DNA of 64,000 bases from Echinococcus granulosus (taxonomy: Eukaryota; Platyhelminthes; Cestoda; Cyclophyllidea; Taeniidae), in contig NW_020170386.1 of assembly GCF_000524195.1 (NCBI RefSeq), forward strand, positions 1,202,105 to 1,266,104. The letters run 5' to 3'. Below the pieces are notes generated by a model. That model worked only from the letters and a program-made list of their open reading frames with translations, did not search any database and was not told the origin of the DNA. The position numbers and the translations under genes are program-made. Below are positions 52,635-64,000 of this stretch, piece after piece; the stretch's first letter is position 1; each line of letters opens with the position of its first letter.

Positions 52635-55600
52635 TTAAAATTTTTGGATTCAAACTTAGTGACGACGACACCTTTTACGTTCCTTTACCACGCATTTAAA
52701 ATGGGAAAGGTTAAGCTGGATGAGTTTTCCTGCTTATGAGTAATGTCAGCCAAAAATTTGAGATTGCTCTTCTCATTCCATTGTACCTTTGCAGCAAAGG
52801 AACTAGTCATGCGCCATAATTGCCCTGGGAGACCATTGAAAGTTGAGGGATCAGTTTCGCCCCTATAATATTCTTATTTTTAGTTGTTCAAAATAAACAA
52901 GTGATAATTCACATTGAAAGTCCGCCTTTAATGTGGAGTGTTGTTACCTCTAATTAAAGCACACTTTTAAACTAATCAGTTGTTTTTTCCCTGTAAGCCA
53001 TCAAAATGCACACACATTACATATTCCTCTCCTCAGCAGCGGCGGTGGCGACAGTACATTTTCGCTATCTGCGGCTTACTTTAAACAAAACTGATTATGG
53101 GCTTAATCAGCATATCTTTTGGTTTATCTTTAGTCTTGCAGGAAAAAGAGCAGGTCAAATAAGCCTAACATCCTAACAAAGGGATTAAAATGACAAAGGA
53201 CTTTTGCCAATGACATCTTGTAAGCAAGTTAACGTTCCAAATTTTTGGCAAGATGCCAGTGGAGAAAATAGCATTGCAGATTGATGTGCTTATGATGCAC
53301 TGCAAAAGCAATATGTCTACCAATAAATCGATAAATTAGGTCTACATCCACTCAAACGCTGATCTTTGCTAATAGACCCCAAAAAATTGTAATATTCTGA
53401 AAAGGGATCATAGTCATAATTTAGGAATCAGCTGTACAATAGTTGGAAATCAGGAATTTATTTTAATTTCCTTCTTATATTTGGTTCTGAGTTAGGCCCA
53501 ACGGTTAAAACTCGTTCCATAGTGCTTTATCAAATTGGCGGATTAAAAAACAAAATTACTAGCAAAAAAATAGCACTGTACCTTAAAGAAAATAGGAGTG
53601 AATTTTGTTGAGTGTGAATGAAATAAAAGAGGACAAATTAAACTTGAACTGACGTGATTGAAACAAAGGAAAGTGCGCGATTTGCATAGGCAAGAGGAGG
53701 GGCAAAATGCCTCGCAGGAAAGCATGCACCACCACACTTGGCAAAAAATCCCCACACCGGAGATTTGACGAGACCTAAAATAATTCTCCTTAGTGAAGTA
53801 CTTTATGCGCATCGATTATTGCCTCCCTGTTCTAAAATACTGCTCCCTGTTGTGTCTGTCAAGTGGGTTAGAAATGAACATAAATTCGATTGTATCAGCG
53901 ATTATGCCAAATGATCTGCGATGATGAGAACCATTCTTAGATCGAAAAAACCATACACCCAATTTAATTAAACCCAGATGCAACAGAGATTCCATACTGC
54001 GACATAACTTAGTTTACTACCCTTTGATGAATCGAAAGTACAGTTGCATTCCCATTCGAGGAACACCTTCAGTGTCAGTGTGCCTGGAGTTTTCCTCGCA
54101 GCCTCAATTTCCTAATTAAAGGAACGGTAATGCGAACAGTGGATAAAAACAACTTTCAACGTAATTACAAAATACTTTATCCCACTAGCCTTGCACTGTT
54201 AAAATTCAAGTGAGTCTATTTTACGTATCTGCAAATCTAGACAAGTGTCATTTTTCACATTTTCTGCTTTAAACGGATTATGTCAGACCTACACTGTTAA
54301 GCGTAAGGTATTGAAGCATATCTTATCATTTCAAGTAGAAAATCCCATAATTTACGGCCAAAAAACTTTTTGGCTTTCATATTTTATGATGTAAATGCAT
54401 ACTTGTAATTTGTTTTAAAGAACAAAATTTGTTTCAGTTATTGTGTAAGCTAAAACTTAAAATTAAATTTTGTCATACAATTTCTTTAAAAAGCCAGGTA
54501 ATTCTAAATTAAATTTCGTATTTTATTTGGTGATTAACAGTGTCAGGTCATAGTTCACTTTAAGCTTGAGGTATACCATAAATCATGCTTAATTAAGTTT
54601 TGTAGCACCTGAAATTCGATCGCATTCACATCCTTGCTTTTCGGACACATCTCGGCTAGATATTTCCCTTATGATGACAGCCAGGCGTGTATACTAGTTT
54701 TATTTCGTCCGTTCATTGCAATTAAGCATAGTCTCAAAACACTACCCTACTTATTGTAAGAAATTAGACTCACTTCTGTACTTTATTAAGTCAAAAAATA
54801 TGCATAGTCAGAGAGAAATATTCTTCTATGAAATCATGAACATGAGCCATTGCGGTCTCAGGCATATTTTTACTAACAATGTGTAAGTAGAAAAAATTAG
54901 TGCACAATAATGCGACAGTTTACGCATTCACCAGCACAAATAACTTTTCCAAGTTTGGAGGACAACTAAACGTAGATACATGAATGCGCTGATGACCATA
55001 ATCCAGTCTAGCGTCATTACTATGCAACAAGGACTATTAATTTTTAGTCTACCCGAAATCTTGTCAACGGGATTGGTGAAACTTGGAAATGGGAGAAATA
55101 TATAAAAAAACGGTCTTTTGAATGGTACATATCCGGTCCTCACCTAAAGGAACTAGGGCAGTTTTACTCGTTTTACAAGAAAGAGGAGATGACATCACTC
55201 CGAAAAGCTTTACAAAAGGTTACTAAAAAGTTGACTTCTTTCGATAACGGGTTCGTCGCACATTGTGGTCCCTGGTGGCTTAATAAAGACTAATAAACTT
55301 TCACCAATAGATCTACCAATTTAAGTCCTTGGCACTTTTTAATGCAGCCATTAAGACACCCAATTAGTTCGTCCCTCGCCACAAATTTAATCAACTCAAG
55401 CAAACACTTTGAATCGGAGGCAGTCATTCGTTAATACAAATGGACTCAACACTTGGGATGGTCGACGAATTTAACTAAAACGCGATAGAAATCGCCGAGG
55501 CTATTCCAGCACAATGCATAAGCTTAAATAAACATCACCAGGGTGCGTACTTTGTGTTCCCCGCAAGGCAAGGGATTGCCTACCAGGTCAAAATTTTAGT

Positions 55601-56759
55601 TCCTTTTTTACGTGACAGAATTCAGATCTCTTTGGTGACGAAACTGCTATGGGTTGACATGGGCTTCCTTGTGCAAGATGGTAGTTGCCCTAGAAGTGCA
55701 CCAGACCACTAGTAACAGTGCTGTTATTCATACATACGTAGACGGTATTCAAGAAACCACTAAACTTGAATGCACTCACACATCTTTATTTACTCTATTT
55801 TTGGAAATGTTTATGTCCATCGTGTGCAAAAGGGGCATCGTAGCCACGCATACTGTAATTTAATGGTGATTTTATCATAACATAATCACCACTCCGTGTT
55901 TCGATCGGGTAATAAGAGCTGATTTTGAGGTGAGAAGATCCTGTTTACTCCATTTCTTATTAATATATCCCTTCTATTGCTTAGGTTTAATTTAATGATA
56001 GTTCCTCCCAGTCCAGTCTTGACTCCACTTATTTGATCCTTTAATTATTATTTACCGCGGTGTTTTATCAAAGACCGGGCAGGCAGGTAGGCACCCTTCT
56101 GCGAGTGCATTCAAGTCCTCCGCAATCCATACCCATGCAGCACACTACTGGAGGTCATTTTAAAACCGTTCCTATCTCAGAGCAAGGCATGGTAGGAATG
56201 TCTGGACATTGTTTTGCATCTTCTCGGAAAATTTTTTATTCTTTAATTGTTTTAATGTGTCTCCTTTAATTACGGAAGATTGGTTTCTGTAAAAGTTGTG
56301 AAGTATTCTTTCGTGATTTCCTTAACCTCAGTGGCCAGTTTACCCCAATCGAAATATTACATCTAATCAAAATTACTATTGTAAGGGCGTGCAAATATTA
56401 TTTTAGGATTTCATCTGTAAAAAGGACAAAGCTCTCGAAAATAACAACTGCATAATAGTGCAAAGTTAGGCAATCATCAAATCGTAAAGCAAATTTTGCA
56501 ACGAATATTCTTTAAAATAAACTATATTCTCACAATTAATGAATAGTAAATTGAGCTAGCAAAAAGAAATTTATGCATGAAATGTCAATACCAGTTGTGA
56601 AAGGTGTACCATCAGCACGGAGAAAAAGATGCCTAGCCCTTGAGGATATAGAGAGCAACTCCATGACATTGATTTATTTCTCAAGGGTCATAAAGGGCCC
56701 TCCTTATCCCCAAAGGGAGAGTCTTGCAAAATCACCACCCTCGTAGTCTCTAGACCGGA

Positions 56760-57240
56760 ATTAAAGCCGCCTAAGCTGCTCTAGCGACGGGGCCTTTTAT
56801 AGGAGAGTTCAGTGTTGAACCCTGTCCCCAATTCCGATTGGTCAATGCAGACAGGCATGCGCGCACCGGCATAGATTTGCATGCGTGTGTTGCTGGCACG
56901 CAATTATTATGCCTCCCCCTCCCGGCGTGTGTGTGTGGTGCAGTCGTTGCGTGCGGACGTGCCTCTCTCGTACCACCTGTGCTTTTGGACAGGTGCACAG
57001 GCTATTGATTGCACGCACCTCTGCCTTGGCTGCAGGCACAAGGCGCGTGCTCACCACACCGCACGCATCGATCCGCTCGCAGGTGCGGTGCGTGCCTGCA
57101 CGGCAAATGGGGCTGATGAGTGCGCAGGCCCTCACTGCACTGATACTCTTCACTTCGCCTAGCACCGGATTTTACCCACCAGTGCAGGAACACTAGCAGG
57201 GTCTCTTCTGCTTCCTTCGAGTGCCTCCATGAAGCCGTTG
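56760..57240. promoter_or_regulatory. GC-rich island with inverted CCAAT box (candidate promoter)
   Basis: About 480 bases, near 60% GC in a sampled line, with many CG, GTGTG and TGCACG-type motifs and overlapping open frames on both strands. Those frames look like a by-product of composition. An inverted CCAAT box in good NF-Y context (CCGATTGGTCAATG) lies near 56,834, and TTTTATAG lies about 40 bases before it. No known protein domain appears in any frame. It resembles an unannotated promoter or enhancer. Confidence 0.25.
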
Positions 57241-58381
57241 CGAGCTTTCCGAAAAGGTTGACTCTAATACAGAAGACGGATCATCACTTTGCTTAGTTTC
57301 TCCGCTTTTGTCAGCAGTTGAGAAAGACATAAGCAGACTAATTGACACCTGCGAAGGAATTAAGACAAGTAGAGGTTTATGCTACAATCTTTCTGAAGCA
57401 AAATACACCCCAATTACTAATACACCTAATTATTTCATTGGATGAGGCTTCACAAGTTGATTTAATGGCCAAAGTTTCAAACGTATTTGAGTGTTTAAGA
57501 GAAAGAGTAAGCACAAAAGCTGCTAAAAATACCAAAAATTGATTGGTATAGCTGGCCACAAAGTCCTTGATGCAGTTTCAATGGAGAGTAGTGATGAATA
57601 GCTGCACTTGAGTGCCCTTCCTCACAGCTGAGATTTGTAATTCATCCGAATATCTGTAATCTTGCCATCTTGTTAATCTTTTGGGGTGGAAACCGTGATG
57701 TGATGTCACAAACAACTGCCAGCAGTCACTTGTAATCAACCTCCGTGAATCAGACACTATTTTTGTTTTTGTGAGTACACTAAGGCACATGCTTAGTCTA
57801 CTATCCCGAACGAATTCTTCATCATTAGTAGGCCTTTGCCATCCCCTTTTACTTAATCAGTAATGCCATTGTTAAGTTTTTTAATCCACTGGAAAATTGT
57901 TTCATTGATCTGCCACGTCTTTAAAACAGTTCCAAGCTTTCGGTGGACATGTGTTTTGCAGAGTTAATACCAATTTTCTTATTTGCGCTTGCATATTATA
58001 TGATGCGTTAGTTAGAAAAACTTTTCGGCATTTTGATCAGTAGTTTAAGGGAGATGATAGAACACAGAGAGAAGAAGTATTACAAGTTACTTTTATGAGG
58101 TTAACTGGATTTATGTAAAACACTCGTGTCAAATTTCCCTATAATCACAGTATTCCGCATCTGTTTTACAAAGCGTTATTTGTTAACAGTTTACTTTGAG
58201 TAAAATCACGCAGACCATCAACGGTATTAAGTAAACAATTTGAAATTGTGCAAACCTGCGGCAGCGAGTGTGCGCATTGGTCCACGACATCAAAAACGTC
58301 TGCTCAAATAAAAAGCCTGACGACCAAGCATGGGCCTCCGCTCTGCAAACCCAGCTGACCTTTGAACGCGCACTCGAGATG

Positions 58382-58399
58382 CTCAGCTGAATAGCTGAG
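58382..58399. repeat. 18-bp hairpin (7-bp arms, 4-base loop)
   Basis: CTCAGCT, GAAT, AGCTGAG. It is a small perfect inverted repeat in a moderately GC-rich stretch with no assigned gene. Its function is unknown. Confidence 0.85.
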
Positions 58400-60967
58400 T
58401 GTAAGAGATGCAGTGGCACCGTGGGCAGTTCCACTTAACTGCTAATCGGAGTCGTGAAGCTACAAAGTCCAAAAGGACTGCGCAAATGTACAAGCACTTG
58501 GGTAGACCCTGCACCGACTCAAACGAAATGTAAATTTGCGCTTCACTTGCAGAAAGTAGTAGTACTTCAAAGCAGAAGAGGTGTAAGTCGTAGACCACCC
58601 AGCTTAATGCAGTCATGGTCACAATGCGAGTGGCGATACTATCCTAGGTAGATTAGGCCACGAAGCACGTAGATCTTATTCCTGCAGCATAACTCTGCAG
58701 TGATCTCTCCAAATCACTTCAAGTTTCGCTCCTTAATCTGAACCAGAGGAGTCTTTAAAAAAATACATGCAAATGAAATTACCTCAAACTTCATGTTATG
58801 GAGTTCGGCTAAGGCTAGAATCAAATGCTGTGCCACATGCATTTATACTCTTAGAAGAGATTCTTGTTCGATGGGAAGAGTGGTTATTCTTATTTCATCA
58901 CTTCACTTGGATACATCCTAAGTGAAGAGAGTATCTCATTTAGATAAAATTTCCGGTCAACCTTTGCGCTTGAGGGTGATAAAATTCATTAAAGTAATTG
59001 GCATAAATCTTTTCAAATCACTGAACAACTAATATGGCTATAATTTCCCCATCAAAGCCTCTTTTTGAAAATAATCCATGAAAATAAATCAGCTGTACAG
59101 ACAAATTCGTTTTAAGAAAGCGGAGGAAGAAAGCGAACAGAGTTGAGACTTAATAGTACAGCGTAAATCGCTCGATGGAAAGGCATGTGGGTGGCGTGTA
59201 CTACCAGGGATTTTCGACACATCATCCTCCCTCCACTTTGCATATCTTTTGCGCCATTATTGAATGGACCACAATCTTACTCTTTGCATGGTCAGCAAAC
59301 CACCCCAGCAGATGATATTCATTAAACACTAATACTGCGTTAGTTGTACCTTGTTTACTGAAATATAAAAAAACACAGAGACTTCCCCTGGTACCATGGA
59401 TCTCATTGCCAACTATTCTATTATTCTAACGTGGTAACACAGTAGTCAGTGGGACGGTTATAAACAAATCTTTTGTGAGTGACTTTCTCGTGAGCCGCCA
59501 GAGCCAATACGATACGACGACGAATAAAATGAACGCCTTGGAAGGTGCGTAGATCACGGGTAGAAATGTTACTTGAACCATGCTTGCTGAAGCAATCTCA
59601 GCTTGATTTATCCACTTCTATTTAATTAAATGGTATTGAAACCACATTGTGTAATGCAGCCGGGTAACGCTTTCAAACGCAAGCCTAGAAATTCCGATTA
59701 CATTTCCCAAGTCTTATTTCTTTCCTTTTCTTCACATTTTTTCATTTCAAAAGCAGCCCATGTTCAAACCACTCTCGACTTGGTGCCCATGGTCCACAAG
59801 TAGACCGCAGTTGTAAATCTAATCGCATTCAAACGTATATCCGCGTCTTGGAGCCTCACGTTTCGTGGATTGACGAGATTTAAAATCAGTGTCACTAGTG
59901 GTGAGAAGCAAGTGCCTTGATTGCACCCCACAGCGATCCATTACCGACAATTGTGCCGAAAATGCGGCTGGCGACAAGACTAAGAGGGCAAAGTGAGGAA
60001 CATTCTGAAATAATTATATGCAAATCTTTCACCCAATGCAAATGAGCAGTCGTAGGACCTCATGTTTTTCACATGGAATTAATCAGCATGTGTGGTGCGT
60101 GCAAGCATGTTGGCATTGACAACATGCAAGCAAACAGCCCCAGAAAAGTGCACGAACCGTTGCCAAGCGGCTTTGATCGTACTCACTCCTGGGTATAGCC
60201 ATGTCTAGCCTCCCAGCTCGAACAGCGACTACTTTGGGTTGTATTTCTTGAGAAAAATAGCGTACTGGGTTAATTTTCCTGTGTAAGCCATTCCAAACAA
60301 TTAACTGTTACCATATGATGAGTTGGTGGTACAGAACGCAGACGGTTTACATCGCGAGAATTCGCTTGAGGCAAATTCTGGACCTCAAAAGTAAACGAAT
60401 TACCAGCCAAATCAAATGCCTAAATCGCAAAAGTTTCAAGAATACTTCTGTATTTATTAAATTTCGTACAAACTATCGTGGGATCGAGTAGAAGGCTTGT
60501 CGACCGTTCTATATGCGGTGACACCACTAAAATACAATCCAGAATAGCTGATTACTTCCTACTTTTGTTGCAAATAATAGTACTATTAGGTATGTGGAAC
60601 TTACCAGGTATAGCCATGACGAAAACATCTATTTGGCGACGATACCTTTTCAACCGATATGCATTAATGATAATTCAACACCAGATTTTTCTAACAGTAC
60701 GAGGGTTGGGAATGAAAAGACCATACCCTGACAAAAGTTCACAAGCTAGCTCGAAACTCAGGGGACTCCGAAGACCCATTTCAAAGAAAGTAACATTGAA
60801 ATTCTAAGCGAAAACGCGTTAATAAAGTATAGCAGTATGGGATGGTCACATTTTCTAAATATTGTAAACTAATAGTGAAACCAAATAGAGTCCAGGCAAT
60901 CCAGTTACTGATGCTCTAACAGTGAATGCTTGTGGATCAACAAACAAAAATTGACGAAACGCCATCC

Positions 60968-60973
60968 TTTAAT
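60968..60973 (-). terminator. Probable polyadenylation signal of ZCCHC4
   Basis: On the - strand ATTAAA, the commonest variant hexamer, occurs about 60 bases after the ZCCHC4 stop codon. No AATAAA was seen nearer. This is a tentative call. Confidence 0.45.
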
Positions 60974-61033
60974 GAATGCAAAAGCCGCATATTAAGGTGC
61001 CAAGATCAAAAACAAAATACTACCATAACTCTA

Positions 61034-63280
61034 TCAGTAGCATTTACATTGAGTTGACACCTTTCGTCTTTTTGGTTTATCACGATTATCAGAAAGTTGT
61101 TTATTACAGATATGAACTTTGCCGTTCTTTGGTCGGAAGCACATGTCACACTTGACACAGTGTTGGAAGCCCGGAGGATGACACACATTACATGATATAC
61201 AGTGCTGATATGTTTCACCATGCTAAAAAGAACAACGCATTAGAGTTCTTAATTGATGGCATTGACAGAGATGATGCAAACGAAAAATGAACTCACAAAA
61301 GTCGTGCAGGCGTTGCATTGGTCGCAGTGCAAGTTTTTCAAGTCTGAGTATCGTTGGCAAATCTCACAAAACCAATACTGATCGGCGAGACTTTTAGGGG
61401 GCAGAATTTCATGAGCAGGTACATCGGTGAATGGTCGAACGACAGAAACTCTTCGTTTCGAGTTATTTCCGTCATATCCTGTACTCATGAACCGCACGTG
61501 CTTCTCGTAGGTCACCTAGGCTGAGAATCAATCAAACCTCAAGGCTTCGCCTACCTTATAATCGAGCATTTTCAGTTCCGGGGCAGCTTGCAGAAGTTTT
61601 TTGCCGATGAAATATGGAACTGTCACCATCACAAAAACCTGTGTATTTTCCAGTCCTCGCTTAAGTTTGTTCAGGCTCGCCACAAGGGGTTCCATCAAGA
61701 CTCCGAAAGGAGGATCGCAGAATATCATAGTGCGCCCACCGCAAGAGCGCATAAAATTGTTGAAGGAATCCTCCCCGGCGGATTTGAAAAAGTGGCCGTT
61801 GAGAGCATTAAAGCGGGTGAATAGGGAAGCAGGATAAAAGCCTTCCTAGTTCAAGCAGGTAATAAAACTACCAGTGTCTCACCAGACGAGCGTCAAGATC
61901 AAGGAGAAACTTATTTATGGATAGAGGTTCACTGACATCCTGGCTACAAGCCGTGAGGAAATCAAACAGCCGAGGAGTACCAACACAGAGGACGTTATCA
62001 ATTCGAAGGATGCGAAGAGTGGAAGCCATAAACTTTAGCCAGTCTTCAGAAAAGTAGTATTGCTAAATGAAACAATCCATTTAAAAATGGTGAGAAATAG
62101 CGTGTCTGTTACACATGAACAAAGAAGAATATGAGTAGCGTAGACGGTATTACTTTAGTTCCTCAAAAGGATCAAAAAATACTCAAGTTCTGAAGTTCTC
62201 ATATCTTAAATACGCAAAGAGTTTGATGTGTACTCATCACGAAACGCTATACATTGGTGGGGAATTTTAAGCCACATGAGAAATTTTACAAAATTTTTTT
62301 GATTAAAGCGGATTTGAGGGGAGTTTGGGCATCGCGACAAAACTAAATATTTAAATAGACATTTGGATAGAGTAACTATTTTGTTTCCAAATTTCACAAG
62401 TTTAAGTAGGGGGATGCAATAAGTGTAGAATGCTGTAAGACAAGTTACATACAGCATGTTCGGAGGATTCTTCAAGTGGTTCAAGAAAGTATGAGGGCAT
62501 TGCTAGTGTGGAGCTTGGCAAACCACTTATCACACGGTGATGCTCATGTACAAAATCAGGATATACGAACAACACGCGACAAGTTTGACAATAGCAACGA
62601 CTTTGGCGCGTGTATTTGACCAGCGACTCCGCGGTCTGAGAAGGCAACTGAGAGGACATGAAATCCCTGTCTCTGCTGCAAGCCGATGCGTTACGGAAGG
62701 CAGAACAAACATAGATTGAGGACCCTCTATCCTTTCGTTTTAGACAGAGCTTGGGACCTCAAAATAAGTAAAAATGATGACAGAAAACAATGCTTTAGTG
62801 AACAATAGGGGAAAAACCGGTGCAAACAGGTGCCGTTGGCTGTCAACAAGAAGCATCTCCGATAAGTCAGCACGCATCTTATTAACACAAAGCTAAAAAA
62901 TGATTTCGGTAGCTAGGACAAAGTGATGCAATTTCCCAATCAGAATTAATGATTTGACTGAAGACAATTGAGACTAGAAATACGGTTTTAACAAAATCAC
63001 CGCACGTAGTGATAAACTGCGTTTGTTAACTCAACTACCAGATTCGCACATATCAATGAGTGAAATGAGATTCGAATGAAGCAAAAATTTACATGAATCG
63101 GAGACTTTTAAGGATCTAGAAAAATATCTTATTATTAAAGAAAATGCCTTTAGTCCCAGCCAAATAACTTGACCAGTATATAATAGTGCGTATTTCATTA
63201 CCATGAGCGCAGCAAGGTGCACCATCTTCAGCACAAACTGTCGAGTAAAAACCACGCTTACGAGCACGCCCCTTGCCCAT
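61034..63280 (-). CDS. ZCCHC4: ZCCHC4-type rRNA adenine-N6 methyltransferase, six coding exons
   Basis: Exons on the - strand, in order, are 63202-63280, 62453-62757, 61883-62062, 61555-61845, 61297-61515 and 61034-61222. All introns are GT-AG, with lengths 444, 390, 37, 39 and 74 bp, and the product is 420 residues. Human ZCCHC4 methylates one adenine of 28S rRNA. The domain order matches it: a GRF finger (C24/H26 with PKL, then YVCSA C44 and C53), a C2H2-like finger (C83, C86, H97, H100), a VLCVGTPR motif (about 152-159) at the start of the methyltransferase fold, the catalytic D232-P-P-F235, and MLDYK. It ends with the Cys-rich CTCHY finger (C335, C338, C349, C352, C355, continuing through HCISCNVC and HCVKCDMC). 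It is shorter than the human protein (about 513) and stops soon after CTCHY in a basic tail. The CCHC knuckle that gives the family its name is missing. The ATG at 63,280 is chosen because the CxH of the GRF finger lies in this short exon and a CCAAT box sits just upstream; the frame is open further upstream, so the start could be earlier. Confidence 0.93.
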
Positions 63281-63346
63281 GCCTACACCAAGACCACACT
63301 CGACTTTTGCCCAAACAATTTCAATTACTGTAACCATTATGACTAA

Positions 63347-63351
63347 CCAAT
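63347..63351 (+). promoter_or_regulatory. CCAAT box in the probable ZCCHC4 promoter
   Basis: AACCAATCA (core at these positions) matches the NF-Y consensus and lies about 67-71 bases upstream of the ZCCHC4 ATG, in inverted orientation relative to the gene. The position is typical for a CCAAT box in a TATA-less promoter. Factor binding is inference. Confidence 0.45.
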
Positions 63352-64000
63352 CACCTAGTAGAGGATAGACTAATAAAAGAGTGAGACTGTGTTTAAGAAG
63401 TAATTCACATAGAATATAAGTTATTGTTACCGTGATATCTGCTAAGAGTTTATTAGAAAATTCGAAATTCAAAAGTGGAAAGTTCGACTGGTTCCCTGTG
63501 TGATTTACAACTGCGAGGTCTTGGGTTGTTTTAACTTAGATTGGAAGACTGAATCTCTTGAGGATATTAGGGTTTGTTTAGCGGAAGTGGAAACATCTGA
63601 AACGTTTAGGGTATGTGAGTTTTATGCTCATTCACGGCACTTCGTACGTAGGAAGTTTTTGTATCTACTCACCTCGACAAATTAAAGCCTACCGCTTGGA
63701 AATAACTAAGTGCGAAAGTAGTATGATGAAGGGTTTAAAGTGACTAATACAACCGGTGTACTTTGACGCGACAAAATTGTGTGCCCAGTTTGAGTTCTGA
63801 CCATTCAAATGCATTTCATGTCCACTGCAGACATTATTTGTGAAGACTATTCGGCTCTTGTGAATAAGCAATCTTACTCATCCCTGATAACCATAACTCC
63901 CAAGATGACAGTCGAACGGCTTGTCCGTCGATGAGAAGCAAACACATGTCGCAGTGACTAAGGGCTTTCAACCATTTACTCGCGCTGCAATACGTGCTCA
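63352..64000. other. Right-hand end, no gene resolved
   Basis: This is sequence upstream of ZCCHC4. Short open frames on both strands (for example + 63,500-63,685, 61 codons) have no recognised domain. The end of the window may cut into a neighbouring gene, but nothing supports one. Confidence 0.4.

Larger units (their letters stand above)
50589..60967. other. Intergenic region between the convergent protocadherin and ZCCHC4 genes
   Basis: About 10.4 kb, mostly AT-rich, with no recognisable gene. It holds a GC-rich island near 57 kb (listed separately), inverted repeats at 52,614-52,634 and 58,382-58,399, and a mixed-composition stretch at 59.4-60.3 kb. A 109-codon + strand frame at 60,478-60,807 shows no known domain and is not called. 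Confidence 0.5.

Noticed and set aside
56842..57165. Overlapping frames of about 100 codons on both strands at 57 kb
   Set aside because: Simultaneous open frames on both strands in a CG-rich, GTG/CAC-rich island are explained by low stop-codon density. The Cys/His-rich translation follows from TGC/CAC repeats.
60478..60807. 109-codon + strand frame near ZCCHC4
   Set aside because: No domain was recognised, it lies in AT-rich sequence, and it has no promoter or polyadenylation context beyond chance.
63543..63565. miR-7-like start TGGAAGACT
   Set aside because: Only nine bases match and no opposing arm was found.

Overview
The window is nuclear DNA from a metazoan, most likely a parasitic flatworm, with a tapeworm favoured over a fluke. 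The reasons are an AT-rich background with long gene-poor stretches, split animal-type genes (Nanos, protocadherin, ZCCHC4, ribosomal protein S11), and very small introns of 33, 37, 39 and 74 bp beside introns of several kb. Tiny introns of this size are well known in flatworms. The species assignment is inference; no rRNA or mitochondrial marker is present.

Layout. (1) 1-5.6 kb: sequence close to 50% GC, ending in the two 3' exons of a nanos gene on the + strand (4842-5609); its 5' end was not found. (2) 5.6-7.5 kb: a GC-rich spacer, then a compact two-exon gene for small-subunit ribosomal protein uS17/RPS11 on the - strand (7036-7509), with a 12-nt first coding exon and a 33-bp intron. (3) 7.5-32.9 kb: about 25 kb with no recognisable gene, AT-rich with isolated GC-rich islands, and one 100-base run of N (15032-15131). 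(4) 32.9-50.6 kb: a protocadherin-like gene on the + strand. One 3.8-kb exon encodes the signal peptide, seven cadherin repeats, the membrane segment and most of the tail; a 70-nt exon and a terminal exon lie 6.2 and 13.6 kb downstream. (5) 50.6-61.0 kb: gene-poor sequence with a GC-rich island near 57 kb. (6) 61.0-63.3 kb: a six-exon gene on the - strand for the rRNA adenine-N6 methyltransferase ZCCHC4, convergent with the protocadherin.

The four genes do not form a pathway. Nanos is a germline/stem-cell translational repressor, RPS11 and ZCCHC4 belong to ribosome structure and maturation, and the protocadherin is a surface adhesion or recognition protein. I found no mobile element with coding capacity, no tRNA or rRNA gene, no CRISPR array, and no convincing new multi-gene system. 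The points most worth checking are the spliced protocadherin tail with its frame-switching 70-nt exon, the missing CCHC knuckle in ZCCHC4, the shortened RPS11 N-terminal region, and CCAAT-bearing GC islands that may be unannotated promoters.
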